From an uncultured Clostridia bacterium (lineage in GTDB: Bacteria > Bacillota > Clostridia > Oscillospirales > Oscillospiraceae): DNA of 38,393 nucleotides. How positions within the stretch are numbered: the first letter of the stretch is position 1; each line of letters begins with the position of its first letter. The stretch lies in the NCBI GenBank assembly GCA_946061515.1, contig CAMGRL010000016.1, positions 1 through 38,393 of the forward strand, in the 5' to 3' direction. The notes beneath the pieces are model-generated. The model saw nothing but the letters and a program-made list of their open reading frames with translations, was not told the origin of the DNA and did not search any database. Shown here one piece after another: positions 1-7,803 of this stretch. The translations under genes and the position numbers were made by a program.

Positions 1-712
1 AGGGGTAGTCAAAGGCAGCGGTGAAGCAAACCCCTCCGCCTCACCGCGTTCGGCACCTCCCCTGTCAGGCGAGGCTTGAAAGGTGCGCAGCAAATCAGCG
101 GTCATCCTGAGCGCGGCGAAGGATCCCGTTCGGTGACGCTGGGCGCTTTTCGGTGCGCCCGCTAAAGGCTCCCCTTGTCAGGGGAGCTGTCACGCATAGC
201 GTGACTGAGGGGTAGTCAAAGGGTGCGGTGAAGCAAACCCCTCCGCCTCACTGCGTTCGGCACCTCCCCTGTCAGGGGAGGCTTGAAAGGCGCGCAGCAA
301 ATCAGCGGTCATCCTGAGCGCAGCGGAGGATCCCGTTCGGTGACGCTGGGCGCTTCTCGATGCGCCCGCATAAGGCTCCCCTTGTCAGGGGAGCTGTCAC
401 GCATAGCGTGACTGAGGGGTAGTCAAAGGGTGCGGTGAAGCAAACCCCTCCGCCTCACTGCGTTCGGCACCTCCCCTGTCAGGGGAGGCTTGAAAGGCGC
501 GCAGCAAATCAGCGGTCATCCTGAGCGCAGCGAAGGATCCCGTTCGGTGACGCTGGGCGCTTCTCGATGCGCCCGCTAAAGGCTCCCCTTGTCAGGGGAG
601 CTGTCACGCATAGCGTGACTGAGGGGTAGTCAAAGGCAGCGGTGAAGCAAACCCCTCCGCCTCACCGCGTTCGGCATCTCCCCTGTCAGGGGAGGCTTGA
701 AAGGTGCGCAGA
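1..712. repeat. 207-bp tandem repeat, about 3.4 copies
   Basis: The unit starting AGGGGTAGTCAAAG begins at 1, 208, 415 and 622, so the period is exactly 207 bp for three full units, with a partial fourth ending near 712. Units differ at only a few positions (for example GGCAGCGG versus GGGTGCGG). Each unit combines two smaller modules. One is a segment bounded by hairpins of CTCCCCT-GTC-AGGGGAG type. The other is a TCATCCTGAGCG...GAAGGATCCCG half-element followed by a short TGGGCGC...GCGCCC hairpin. A diverged single copy lies at 3891-4110. No convincing coding frame runs through it. It continues past the left window edge, so total copy number is unknown. Confidence 0.9.
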
Positions 713-794
713 TTCGAGAAGAAAGCCGCCCGTCTGCGGTTCAGAATGACCGGCCTTCGTCGTTTCCCTCCTCTGGATGACTCTCCGATAATAG

Positions 795-870
795 TAAAAC
801 AATCGGGCTGACTGCTTAACGCATTCAGCCCGGTTGCCGTCTGCCTGTCCGCTTTCGCGAACAGGCAGAC
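795..870 (-). terminator. cysK terminator region with two hairpins
   Basis: Downstream of cysK on the minus strand lie two stem-loops: a 10-bp stem (839-848 with 861-870) and an 8-bp stem (804-811 with 825-832). The second is followed on the minus strand by a T-rich stretch (ATTGTTTTAC). That second hairpin is the better intrinsic terminator; the first may be a dispersed palindrome. Confidence 0.55.
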
Positions 871-924
871 ATTGTAGGGAAAAGAGGATTTTATGAAGAA
901 TTGTGGCTTTTGTTTTTTTAAGCG

Positions 925-1857
925 TTAATCGGCAAACAGCGGGGTGGACAGGTACCTGTCGCCGGTGTCGGGCAGGAGGACTACGATGGTCTTGCCCTCG
1001 TTCTCCGGGCGCTTTGCCAGCTCAACGCCGGCCCAGACGGCAGCGCCGGAGGAGATGCCCACCAGAACGCCCTCTTTCTTGCCTACCAACTTGCCGGTGG
1101 CAAAGGCGTCCTCGTTGGAAACGGTGATGATCTCGTCATACACCTTGGTGTTCAGCACATCGGGCACAAAGCCTGCGCCGATGCCCTGGATCTTATGTGC
1201 GCCGGCCACGCCGGTGGACAAAACAGCGGAAGAAGCGGGCTCAACGGCAACGACCTTGACCTCGGGCTTTTTGCTCTTCAGGTATTCGCCAACGCCGGTG
1301 ACGGTGCCGCCGGTGCCGACGCCGGCCACGAAGATATCCACTGCGCCGTCGGTATCCGCGAAGATTTCGGGACCGGTGGTCTCAAAGTGGGCTTTGGGGT
1401 TTGCGGGGTTGGTGAACTGGCCAGGAATGAAGCTGTTGGGGATTTCCTTTGCCAGCTCCTCCGCCTTGGCAATGGCGCCCTTCATGCCCTTTGCGCCTTC
1501 CGTGAGCACCAGCTCCGCGCCATAGGCCTTCATCAGCTGGCGGCGCTCAACGGACATGGTCTCGGGCATGACGATGATGATGCGGTAGCCTCTTGCAGCG
1601 GCCACGGCGGCCAGGCCGATGCCGGTGTTGCCGGAGGTAGGCTCGATAATGGTGGCGCCGGCCTTCAGCTTGCCGGAGCTCTCCGCGTCGTCGATCATAG
1701 CCTTGGCGATACGGTCTTTCACGGAACCGGCGGGGTTGAAGTACTCTAACTTTGCCAGGACTTTTGCCTTCAGGCCAAGTTCTTTTTCGATATGGGTGAG
1801 CTCAAGCAGAGGGGTCTTTCCAATAAGCTGATCGGCAGATGTATAAATAGCAGACAT
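925..1857 (-). CDS. cysK: Cysteine synthase A (O-acetylserine sulfhydrylase)
   Basis: A 310-residue PLP enzyme that makes L-cysteine from O-acetylserine and sulfide in the cytoplasm. The PLP lysine is K47 in the motif GSVKDR. The substrate-binding loop [12 protein letters not shown] follows at about 72-83, and the PLP phosphate loop GTGGTVTG at about 182. The C-terminal SSGA and LLPDTGDRY motifs are typical of CysK, and the length fits the family. The start is set by AAAGGAG a few bases upstream of ATG 1857. It stands alone with its own promoter (2016-2044), a palindromic site just downstream of that promoter, and a tiny upstream ORF ending in Cys-stop. No cysE is in the window. The assignment is firm; CysK versus CysM is judged from the motifs and the short C-terminus. 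Confidence 0.97.
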   Translation of the reverse strand: MSAIYTSADQLIGKTPLLELTHIEKELGLKAKVLAKLEYFNPAGSVKDRIAKAMIDDAESSGKLKAGATIIEPTSGNTGIGLAAVAAARGYRIIIVMPETMSVERRQLMKAYGAELVLTEGAKGMKGAIAKAEELAKEIPNSFIPGQFTNPANPKAHFETTGPEIFADTDGAVDIFVAGVGTGGTVTGVGEYLKSKKPEVKVVAVEPASSAVLSTGVAGAHKIQGIGAGFVPDVLNTKVYDEIITVSNEDAFATGKLVGKKEGVLVGISSGAAVWAGVELAKRPENEGKTIVVLLPDTGDRYLSTPLFAD

Positions 1858-1918
1858 GATTTTTTCTCCTTTAACAAATTATTTTATGGATGGATAATCG
1901 GTCAATCTATTCAGCGGG

Positions 1919-1963
1919 TCAACATCGGAAAGCTCCGGTGCTGTAATATTCTTTGAAAAACAT
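1919..1963 (-). CDS. Possible 14-residue leader peptide upstream of cysK
   Basis: In the cysK 5' leader, ATG 1961-1963 opens a 14-codon ORF with sequence MFFKEYYSTGAFRC, stopping at TGA 1919-1921. A good Shine-Dalgarno GAGGAG sits 8 nt before the ATG. The only Cys codon is the last one, directly before the stop. That would suit ribosome stalling when charged tRNA-Cys is scarce, but I see no clear terminator/antiterminator pair between this ORF and cysK. It may be a chance ORF. Confidence 0.35.
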   Translation of the reverse strand: MFFKEYYSTGAFRC

Positions 1964-1990
1964 ATTCACAGCTCCTCTGTGATCATATTC

Positions 1991-2044
1991 CCTACTTCCC
2001 TGGTAGGTTGTTTGTATAATATCCCTTCAAGCCTGATTTGTCAA
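1991..2044 (-). promoter_or_regulatory. cysK promoter with an overlapping palindromic operator
   Basis: On the minus strand TTGACA (2039-2044) and TATTAT (2016-2021) are separated by 17 bp, a near-consensus sigma-70/SigA promoter. Just downstream lies the inverted repeat CCTAC-N7-GTAGG (2003-2007 with 1991-1995), covering about +3 to +19. Its position and half-sites suit a repressor of the Rrf2 family (CymR/IscR type), which controls cysteine genes in Firmicutes. The regulator identity is inference. Confidence 0.7.
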
Positions 2045-2054
2045 TACCTTTTTG

Positions 2055-2096
2055 TAAAAAATTTTGACCGCCAGGGCCTGCGGCCTTTGGCGGTCA
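2055..2096 (-). terminator. Terminator of the DUF1836 gene
   Basis: On the minus strand a 9-bp stem (2088-2096 with 2065-2073) starts within the TGA stop codon and is followed by AAAATTTTTTAC. It separates this gene from the cysK promoter immediately downstream. Confidence 0.75.
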
Positions 2097-2618
2097 TTCC
2101 TTTTCCTTCTCCGCTTTCAAAGCGGCGAAGTACATATCCAGATACATCTTATGGGCAAAGGTGATAACCGCCTTTCGCAGCAGGAACTTCCGCTCCGTGT
2201 CCTCCACGCCCACATTGTCCAGCTTATCCTTAAAGCCGAAAACATAGTCCAGCACATTTTTCAGCTCCTTGCGGAAATACTCGTAGGCCGTTTCCGTGGG
2301 GTAAGAGTCCTGCTGGATCTGCAGCATCAGGTTGATGTTGTCAATAGAGACGGAGACTTTGGCAATACTGATATAGATCAGGTAAGAGATCTGTTCCCTT
2401 AAATACTGCTTTTTGACAGGGTTGGACACAAGCCCCTTTTTCACATAGTTGCTGACCATGGAGGCCGTCAGCTCCATATCGGGAAAAGGCGCGAAGTATC
2501 CGTTGATATATTTTACCGTCTGCTCCAGGTACAGCCCCACGTTCGGGATCTCATTGTAGGCCGGCAGGCAAAAATCTTTTATCCCGGCGGCAAAGCCGGA
2601 TCGCATCAAATCACTCAT
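2094..2618 (-). CDS. DUF1836 family protein
   Basis: A 174-residue protein. The N-terminal stretch FCLPAYNEIPNVGLYLEQTVKYIN and the following helical region match the DUF1836 family, a Firmicutes group with a winged-helix-like N-terminal half thought to act in transcriptional control; its function is not established. Start ATG 2616-2618 is chosen because the family pattern begins just after it. A much longer upstream extension of the frame has an antisense-like composition (it lies opposite degV) and was rejected. The start is poorly supported: no Shine-Dalgarno precedes it, and a truncated degV begins 9 bp away on the other strand. The native promoter and leader may therefore have been lost in the same deletion that truncated degV. 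An alternative start is the Met at residue 5. Confidence 0.75.
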   Translation of the reverse strand: MSDLMRSGFAAGIKDFCLPAYNEIPNVGLYLEQTVKYINGYFAPFPDMELTASMVSNYVKKGLVSNPVKKQYLREQISYLIYISIAKVSVSIDNINLMLQIQQDSYPTETAYEYFRKELKNVLDYVFGFKDKLDNVGVEDTERKFLLRKAVITFAHKMYLDMYFAALKAEKEKE

Positions 2619-2627
2619 GGATGTATT

Positions 2628-3059
2628 ATAGTTCCGCTGAAGGTTCTGGCCGGGGACAGGGAGTATGTGGATGACAGCCGTCTGGATGTGCCGCAGATGC
2701 TCAAAGAGCTGAAGGAATACAAGGGCAAGTCCAGCACCGCCTGCCCCAGCGTGGGCGACTGGCTGGAGGCCTTCGGAGACGCGGATATTGTTTACGGCAG
2801 CGCCATCACCAGCCATCTCTCCGGTTGCTACAATGCCGCCGCCATCGCCGCGGATGAGTACCGGGGCCGCTACCCGGGCCGGAAAGTCTTCATCCTGGAC
2901 ACCCTCTCCACCGGACCGGAGATGGAGCTGATCACGGAGAAATACCGGGAGCTGATCCGGGGCGAATACCCTGATTGTGACCTGAAAATCGGCCCCAACC
3001 GCGGCCTCTGCTGCTACTACGCCGAGGAGGGCGGCTTCCTGGTGGGCTTTGAAACCTGA
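2628..3059 (+). pseudogene. degV-family remnant, 5'-truncated and internally deleted
   Basis: The frame reads VPLKVLAGDREYVDD near its start, then STACPSVGDWLEAF and VYGSAITSHLSGCYNAA, and ends with RGLCCYYAEEGGFLVGFE. These are the N-proximal and C-terminal motifs of DegV-type fatty-acid-binding proteins (FakB), which are about 280 residues long. The first residues, including any start codon, are missing. The frame also jumps from the helix EKYREL, after VFILDTLSTGPEM, straight to EYPDCDLKIGP, losing roughly 130 internal residues without breaking frame. It is therefore almost certainly non-functional. It lies head-to-head with the DUF1836 gene, 9 bp away. Confidence 0.85.
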
Positions 3060-3061
3060 AA

Positions 3062-3087
3062 AAAAGCGCCGGAGGGTTTTCCGGCGC
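3062..3087 (-). terminator. Terminator of the pseudouridine synthase gene
   Basis: An inverted repeat (GCGCCGGA...TCCGGCGC) directly after the TAA stop is followed on the minus strand by seven T residues. It also lies just after the degV remnant on the plus strand, where no T tract follows. Confidence 0.85.
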
Positions 3088-3711
3088 TTAAAAGAGGTTC
3101 CAGGGAAAAATGTCCGGCGGTGGGGCCGTGAAGCGTAATTCCCTGCTGTCCGTCGGGTGGACAAAGCTCAGCATGTGAGACCAGAGGGCGATGGGGCAGC
3201 CGTCCTCAAGGAGGCTGTATTTCCGGTCGCCCACCAGGGGCAGGCCCCGGGAGGAGAACTGGCAGCGGATCTGATGGGTGCGGCCGGTGATGAGCCGGAT
3301 TTTCACCAGGCTCAGGCCCTCCGCCCGCCCCAGGGTCTCATAGCGCAAGATGGCCTGCTGCACGCCCTTGCCCGGCGCTTCTGCCACATAGGTCTTGCGC
3401 TCTGCCTTGTCCCGGGCCAGCAGATCAACCATCTCACCCCGAGGCAAAGTCTCGCCGTGGACCACGGCCAGATAGTCCTTGTCAAAGCCGCCCTCCCGGA
3501 TCTGGCGGGACAGCTCGGAGGCCGCGGCGGCGTTCCGGGCCAGCACCATCAGCCCGCTGACCACCCGGTCCAGCCGGTGGACGGTGCGGATATCCTTTGT
3601 ACAAAGTTCGGCGCGCAAAAGCTCCGGCAGTCCCCCCGGCTCATCCGTGGAGAGCACCCCGGCGGGCTTCAGGCATACAATAATGTCCTTGTCGGAGTAA
3701 AGAATGTCCAT
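3088..3711 (-). CDS. RluA-family pseudouridine synthase
   Basis: A 207-residue RNA pseudouridine synthase. The catalytic motif is TVHRLDRVVSGLMVLARN with Asp48 as nucleophile; ITGRTHQIRCQF and GDRKYS are the other family motifs. It lacks the N-terminal S4 RNA-binding domain, so it is of the short RluA/TruC-like type that acts on tRNA or 23S rRNA. The exact target cannot be told from sequence. The start ATG 3711 is preceded by AAAGGAAAGGAA at normal spacing. It is monocistronic, with a terminator immediately after the stop. The upstream side is a repeat cluster, and no clear promoter was found there. Confidence 0.92.
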   Translation of the reverse strand: MDILYSDKDIIVCLKPAGVLSTDEPGGLPELLRAELCTKDIRTVHRLDRVVSGLMVLARNAAAASELSRQIREGGFDKDYLAVVHGETLPRGEMVDLLARDKAERKTYVAEAPGKGVQQAILRYETLGRAEGLSLVKIRLITGRTHQIRCQFSSRGLPLVGDRKYSLLEDGCPIALWSHMLSFVHPTDSRELRFTAPPPDIFPWNLF

Positions 3712-3725
3712 AAAATTCCTTTCCT

Positions 3726-3870
3726 TTATGTCATCCTGAGCGTTTGCGAAGGATCCCGTCCGATAACACTGGGAGTCCTGATCACAGGATTCTTCGTTAC
3801 TTCGTTCCTCAGAATGACAGCATGCTTTTGGCGCAACTGGTGGGCGATTCGTGAATCGCCCCTACGAATG
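3726..3870. repeat. Foldback repeat plus short hairpin repeat
   Basis: 3726-3818 is an imperfect foldback. It starts TCATCCTGAGCGTTTGCGAA with GGATCCCG following, and ends with GGATTCTTCG...CTCAGAATGACA, the reverse complement of its start. Next comes a short palindromic module (3840-3866) of the form GGGCGATTCGTGAATCGCCC followed by CTACG. Both types recur elsewhere in the window (4057-4152, 20458-20549, 22239-22331; 22503-22535). Confidence 0.85.
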
Positions 3871-3890
3871 GGTTCTGGGGACGGTTGTAT

Positions 3891-4152
3891 GGGCGCTTTA
3901 CGATGCGCCCGCAAAAGGCTCCCCTTGTCAGGGGAGCTGTCACGCATAGCGTGACTGAGGGGTAGTCAAAGGCAGCGATGAAGCAAACCCTTCCGCCTCA
4001 CTGCGTTCGGCACCTCCCCTGTCAGGGGAGGCTTGAACAGCGCGCAGCTAACCAGCGGTCATCCTGAGCGTTTGCGAAGGATCCCGTCCGGTGACGCTGG
4101 GTACTTCTATCCACGGGATTCTTCGCCGCTTCGCAGCTCAGAATGACAGCTT
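3891..4152. repeat. Diverged copy of the 207-bp unit followed by a foldback repeat
   Basis: 3891-4035 carries the hairpin-bounded module of the 207-bp tandem unit: a CTCCCCTTGTCAGGGGAG end, then ACGCATAGCGTGACTGAGGG, then a CTCCCCTGTCAGGGGAGG end. 4057-4152 is the TCATCCTGAGC...CAGAATGACA foldback. A further perfect 13-bp stem with a 5-nt loop lies at 4197-4227. This 450-bp gap holds no gene that I can support. Confidence 0.85.
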
Positions 4153-4332
4153 TAGAATGACAGCTTTATTATGCGCGCTTCGGAGCGAACCCCCTTCGCC
4201 GTCAAAGGCTTCCAGCCTTTGACGGCGAGAGTATTTTACCACATTTCCACATGCTTTCTCAACAGCTTTGGCACAAAAGAGGTGGAGTTTGGGCGAAATC
4301 TGTGGTATGCTATGCTTGAGGTGTTATTGGGA

Positions 4333-5490
4333 ATGAACGAGATCGAAAAAAACGGCTGTCCTCAGCGCCGCGCCTGCGGCGGCTGCCAGCTCCAGAACAT
4401 GAGCTATGCCGAACAGCTTTTGTATAAGCAGAAAAAAGAGGTCTCCCTGCTGGGCCGCTTCGGACATGTGGAAGAGATCATGGGCATGGACCATCCCCTG
4501 CATTACCGGAACAAGGTCCACGCCGCCTTCGGCCTGGACAGGAACCGGCGGGTGGTCTCCGGCATCTACCAGCCGGGCAGCCACGCCATCGTGCCGGTGG
4601 ACGCGTGCATGATCGAGGATGAGCTGGCGGACAAAATCATCGTCAGCATACGAAAGCTGCTGCCTGCGTTTAAAATACAGGTCTATGACGAGCGCAGCGG
4701 CAGCGGCTGGCTGCGGCATGTGCTGGTGCGCCGGGGCTTTGCCACAGGCCAGGTCATGGTGGTGCTGGTGGCGGTCTCCCCCATTTTTAAGCTGCAAAAA
4801 CCCTTTCTGGCAAAGCTTTTAACGCTTCACCCGGAGATCAGCACCGTGGTGCTGAACATCAACGACCGCTTCGGCCCGGTGGTGCTGGGCCGGCGGGACA
4901 AGGTGATCTATGGCCCGGGGTATATTGAGGATGTCCTCTGCGGCAAGCGCTACCGCATCTCACCCAGCTCCTTTTACCAGATCAACCCGGCGCAGACGGA
5001 AAAGCTCTATTCCGCGGCGGTGGAATTTGCGGGTCTGACGGGAAAGGAGACGGTGCTGGACGCCTACTGCGGCATCGGCACCATCGGCCTGACGGCAAGC
5101 GACCGGGCAAAGCAGGTCATCGGCGTGGAGTTAAACGGCGACGCGGTGAAGGACGCCATTGTCAACGCCCGGCTCAACGGGGTGAAAAACTGCTGGTTTA
5201 CCCAGGGGGACGCGGGTAAATACATGGAGCAAATGGTCTCTGACGGCCACCGGCCCGACGTGGTGTTCATGGACCCACCCCGCTCCGGCAGCGACGAGCG
5301 CTTCATCGGCTCTCTGCTGAAAGCAGCGCCCAAGCGCATTGTCTACGTCTCCTGCAATCCGGAGACCCTTGCCCGGGACCTGGACATGATCTGCCAGGGC
5401 GGCTACCGTGTACAGCGCATCCAGCCGGTGGATATGTTCCCTTATACCAACCATGTGGAGACGGTATGTCTTCTGTCACGAAACAAGTAA
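4333..5490 (+). CDS. 23S rRNA (uracil-5-)-methyltransferase, RumA/RlmD/RlmCD type
   Basis: A 385-residue SAM-dependent enzyme that makes 5-methyluridine in 23S rRNA. The N-terminal [4Fe-4S] ligands are C9, C15 and C18 (C-x5-C-x2-C) and C92. The SAM site is DAYCGIGTIGL, then MDPPRSG, and the catalytic cysteine is C341 in YVSCNPETLARD. It lacks the N-terminal TRAM domain of longer homologues. The frame is open back to 4171, but that extension covers repeat DNA. ATG 4333 is preceded by GAGGTG, and the protein begins with the cluster motif as expected. A weak extended -10 (TGGTATGCT, about 4307-4315) lies just upstream. The last codons (NHVETVCLLSRNK) are the site where an island appears to be integrated; degenerate copies of this tail lie at 8661-8794 and 9527-9691. 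Confidence 0.93.
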   Translation: MNEIEKNGCPQRRACGGCQLQNMSYAEQLLYKQKKEVSLLGRFGHVEEIMGMDHPLHYRNKVHAAFGLDRNRRVVSGIYQPGSHAIVPVDACMIEDELADKIIVSIRKLLPAFKIQVYDERSGSGWLRHVLVRRGFATGQVMVVLVAVSPIFKLQKPFLAKLLTLHPEISTVVLNINDRFGPVVLGRRDKVIYGPGYIEDVLCGKRYRISPSSFYQINPAQTEKLYSAAVEFAGLTGKETVLDAYCGIGTIGLTASDRAKQVIGVELNGDAVKDAIVNARLNGVKNCWFTQGDAGKYMEQMVSDGHRPDVVFMDPPRSGSDERFIGSLLKAAPKRIVYVSCNPETLARDLDMICQGGYRVQRIQPVDMFPYTNHVETVCLLSRNK

Positions 5491-5511
5491 AAAAGTACAG
5501 AAATAGGCTTA

Positions 5512-5570
5512 AAATAAGGGATTCCGAGAGATTTGCCGCATTTGGCAGTCTCTTGGAATCCCTTTTTTCG
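5512..5570 (+). terminator. Terminator downstream of the methyltransferase gene
   Basis: AAGGGATTCC...GGAATCCC forms a long stem, extended by AGAGA...TCTCT and an inner GCC/GGC pair, and is followed by TTTTTT. It is an intrinsic terminator about 25 bp after the stop. Confidence 0.85.
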
Positions 5571-5648
5571 TGTTTTGACAATAGCGTCATAGTCTGCCAT
5601 TTGACAGGTTGAGACAAGAAACTGCTTTTTTGCCTGTTGAGGCAATAG

Positions 5649-5801
5649 GACTATAGTGCATTGTTAGAACCGGGAATTCGACCTAAAGCACAGCCAGGCA
5701 TCGAATCAGTAACAAAACAATACCTTTATCAATTAGCGTATCAGAAATTCATTCATGATCACAATTTTACATATATCTCTTTGCAAGATCAATCTAATTA
5801 G
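5649..5801 (+). pseudogene. Fragment resembling a McrC/LlaJI-type restriction protein
   Basis: The frame with codons starting at 5649 contains PGIESVTKQYLYQLAYQKFI and then HDHNFTYIS, stopping at TAG 5799-5801. From memory, a proline-glycine followed by D/E-V-x-KQYLYQLAY-x-FI is characteristic of the nuclease region of McrC/LlaJI-like 5-methylcytosine restriction subunits. Only about 50 codons remain, with no start or flanking domain, so it is a relic. The composition is AT-rich, like the rest of the island. Homology is judged by eye only. Confidence 0.4.
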
Positions 5802-5882
5802 TATGAAATTTCCATATGTGATTTCTTAAATGAAATATAAAATAGCTGCTTGTAAAAATAGATTCAATGAGCATGGTACGGT

Positions 5883-6230
5883 AACAATGATTATGTTGTC
5901 AACTGGAGCAAATCCCATGAATTTTTCTTTGATGTAAAAGGATCTTGCGCTTTCCCGGATGATAAAACATATTATCCGCTAATTGCATTACTGAAGCTCC
6001 GTACCCTTTATGGCGAAAAGCATAGCCGATTTCAGGAACTGGAGGTACTCATCCAGGAGAAGAATGACACGAGGGAAATTCTCACAAACTTCATCACCAA
6101 GCTACAGGATTTGACCGGAGAACAGACAGAGTTCCGGGAAGAACTGTGGGGCGGTTTGGTGGATCACATCCGCATCGATGAGAAAAGTAGCACGGTAGTC
6201 TTCCGAGGTAGCATTGAGATTACTATTTAA
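5883..6230 (+). pseudogene. C-terminal remnant of a serine recombinase, joined to an unrecognised fragment
   Basis: The frame ending at TAA 6228-6230 reads QELEVLIQEKNDTREILTNF, then FREELWGGLVDHIRI and VVFRGSIEITI. This matches the coiled-coil plus C-terminal tail of large serine recombinases, where F-x-E-x-LW-x-x-LVD...F-x-DG-x-EI is usual. The preceding 40 codons (NWSKSHEFFFDVKGSCAFPD and on) do not look like recombinase and are not recognised. No catalytic resolvase domain is present. It is plausibly what is left of the enzyme that inserted an element at the rumA end. Confidence 0.55.
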
Positions 6231-6321
6231 TATGTAGAAACACGATTCGAAAGGGGTATCTGGTTTGTTGAAAGACCAGGTGCCTTTTTCTTTGTATGCG
6301 AACGGAGTCCGGCTATTTAAA

Positions 6322-6350
6322 TTGACTTTTGCGCCATCTATCGTTATAAT
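6322..6350 (+). promoter_or_regulatory. Promoter of the GTPase/zinc-ribbon operon
   Basis: TTGACT (6322-6327), a 17-bp spacer and a perfect TATAAT (6345-6350) lie about 90 bp before the GTPase start. It is a strong SigA-type promoter inside the island. Confidence 0.8.
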
Positions 6351-6443
6351 TGTATTTGGATAAGTATGTCTATCTGTATGTAAGTATGGATTCGCATAAT
6401 TTACAAGTCCTGTTATGTATAAAGAAAAGAAAGGACTTTTGCC

Positions 6444-7790
6444 ATGAAAGATGAAAAAATGAAAATCGAACAGCGAATGCAGAATATGAAAAAATTTTAC
6501 ATCAAGGCTGGAAACCTTATCGACAATTTGCCAGATGCAATTCCTGACAAAGCCAGGGAATCCCTTAAAGATGCAATCTTAGGCGATGCAGAATTAAAGA
6601 AATTGATGGAAGGCATAGATTCCCACAGACCGCCGAGAATTTTTCTGATCGGTCGTACTGGCGTTGGAAAAAGCAGTTTGATAAATGCACTATGCGGTTC
6701 TTATGTAGCAAGTGTAAGTGATACCAGAAGTTGTACTGAAGGTGCTGAAATCTATCAGTGCAAAGACGGCGATAGAGTTCTGATGGAAATCTGCGATACC
6801 AGAGGAATAGCAGAGTCTGAGAGCCTGAACAGCGAAGTATCAGCTGAGGATATACTCATCGACCAGATCAATGAATTCTCTCCGGATGTTGCAATACTGA
6901 TGCTGAATTGTACCCACAGAGACGATGTCGATACGGATGTCAACTTCCTCAAGAAGTTAGCAAAGTCTTATGCAGCAGTCAACAGTATGAGACTGCCGAT
7001 TGTCGTTGTTGTAAATAAGTGCGATGAGATGGCTCCCACACGATTTAAGAGTCCAAAAGAATATCCTCAGAACAAGATTTCAAAAATTAACGAGGTCGTT
7101 CAATACTATAAGGGCATCATTGTTCGTAATGGTCTGAAGATAGATAATATTATTGCTGTTTCTTCTCTGATTGATTGGATGACCCCGGACGGAATGGAAA
7201 TCGATGTCGAGAGTATTGATAACCTTCCAACATACGATATTGAAAACTTGCAGATTGCTTTTGACGGTAGATATCAGATTGAGGAATTACTTGATATATT
7301 GGAATCAGCCATTCAAGACTTTGAGGCACAGATGGGTTTGAGAATGGCTGCAAGATTGACCGAAGTGGTGCATAGACTTGCAAGACATCTGAACCGTATT
7401 TTCTCTGGGATAGCCGCAACCGTTGCATTAACGCCTATTCCGGTATCCGATATTTATGTGTTACTCATTTTGCAGTGTGTGCTGGTTAGTCTGATCGCTT
7501 CGTTGAGCGGTAGAGACATTTCGCTGGAAACCGCAAGAGAGTTTATCTTCAGCATGGGAGGCATTGCAGGTGCCGGATATGTGTTTAAACTGATTGCTCA
7601 GCAGGGGGCTAAATTCTTGAATGCTGTTTGGCCCGGTGCTGGTTCTGCGGTTAGCTCTGGTGTGGCAGCAGTTGGAACAAGTGCGATCGGCAAGGCTGCG
7701 ATTGCCTATTACATTGAAGAAACATCGATAAAGGAAGCAAAGGCACAATTTGACAAAGCAAAAAACGAAGGAAGTGTTACGGAAGAGTAA
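6444..7790 (+). CDS. Era-like P-loop GTPase with C-terminal membrane domain (DUF697-like)
   Basis: A 448-residue GTPase. G1 is GRTGVGKS at 70-77, a switch-region threonine lies in RSCTEG, G3 is DTRG at 118-121, G4 is NKCD at 191-194, and G5 is probably the SS at 240-241. A helical N-terminal extension of about 65 residues precedes the G domain. The C-terminal 130 residues hold hydrophobic helices (about 320-360 and 370-430) resembling the DUF697/YcjF-type membrane region. AAAGGAC precedes the ATG. It is followed 13 bp later by a zinc-ribbon membrane protein, so the two are probably co-transcribed from 6322-6350. It is AT-rich relative to the chromosome and is cargo of the island. The function is not established; membrane stress or phage defence is conceivable. 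Confidence 0.8.
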   Translation: MKDEKMKIEQRMQNMKKFYIKAGNLIDNLPDAIPDKARESLKDAILGDAELKKLMEGIDSHRPPRIFLIGRTGVGKSSLINALCGSYVASVSDTRSCTEGAEIYQCKDGDRVLMEICDTRGIAESESLNSEVSAEDILIDQINEFSPDVAILMLNCTHRDDVDTDVNFLKKLAKSYAAVNSMRLPIVVVVNKCDEMAPTRFKSPKEYPQNKISKINEVVQYYKGIIVRNGLKIDNIIAVSSLIDWMTPDGMEIDVESIDNLPTYDIENLQIAFDGRYQIEELLDILESAIQDFEAQMGLRMAARLTEVVHRLARHLNRIFSGIAATVALTPIPVSDIYVLLILQCVLVSLIASLSGRDISLETAREFIFSMGGIAGAGYVFKLIAQQGAKFLNAVWPGAGSAVSSGVAAVGTSAIGKAAIAYYIEETSIKEAKAQFDKAKNEGSVTEE

Positions 7791-7803
7791 CTGAGGTATA
7801 GAT

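Noticed and set aside
1-712. CRISPR array
   Set aside because: Units are 207 bp with no short-repeat/unique-spacer pattern; whole units are repeated, and no cas genes are near.
2619-3164. N-terminal extension of the DUF1836 frame
   Set aside because: The extra 182 residues are antisense to the degV remnant and the pseudouridine synthase 3' end and show no domain; DUF1836 similarity starts after ATG 2618.
4171-4332. N-terminal extension of the methyltransferase
   Set aside because: It runs through repeat DNA and a perfect hairpin. ATG 4333 has a Shine-Dalgarno, and family proteins start right before the Fe-S motif.
5442-5645. Minus-strand small ORF across the terminator after the methyltransferase gene
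   Set aside because: It reads through the terminator stem and antisense to the conserved tail of the methyltransferase; no ribosome site.
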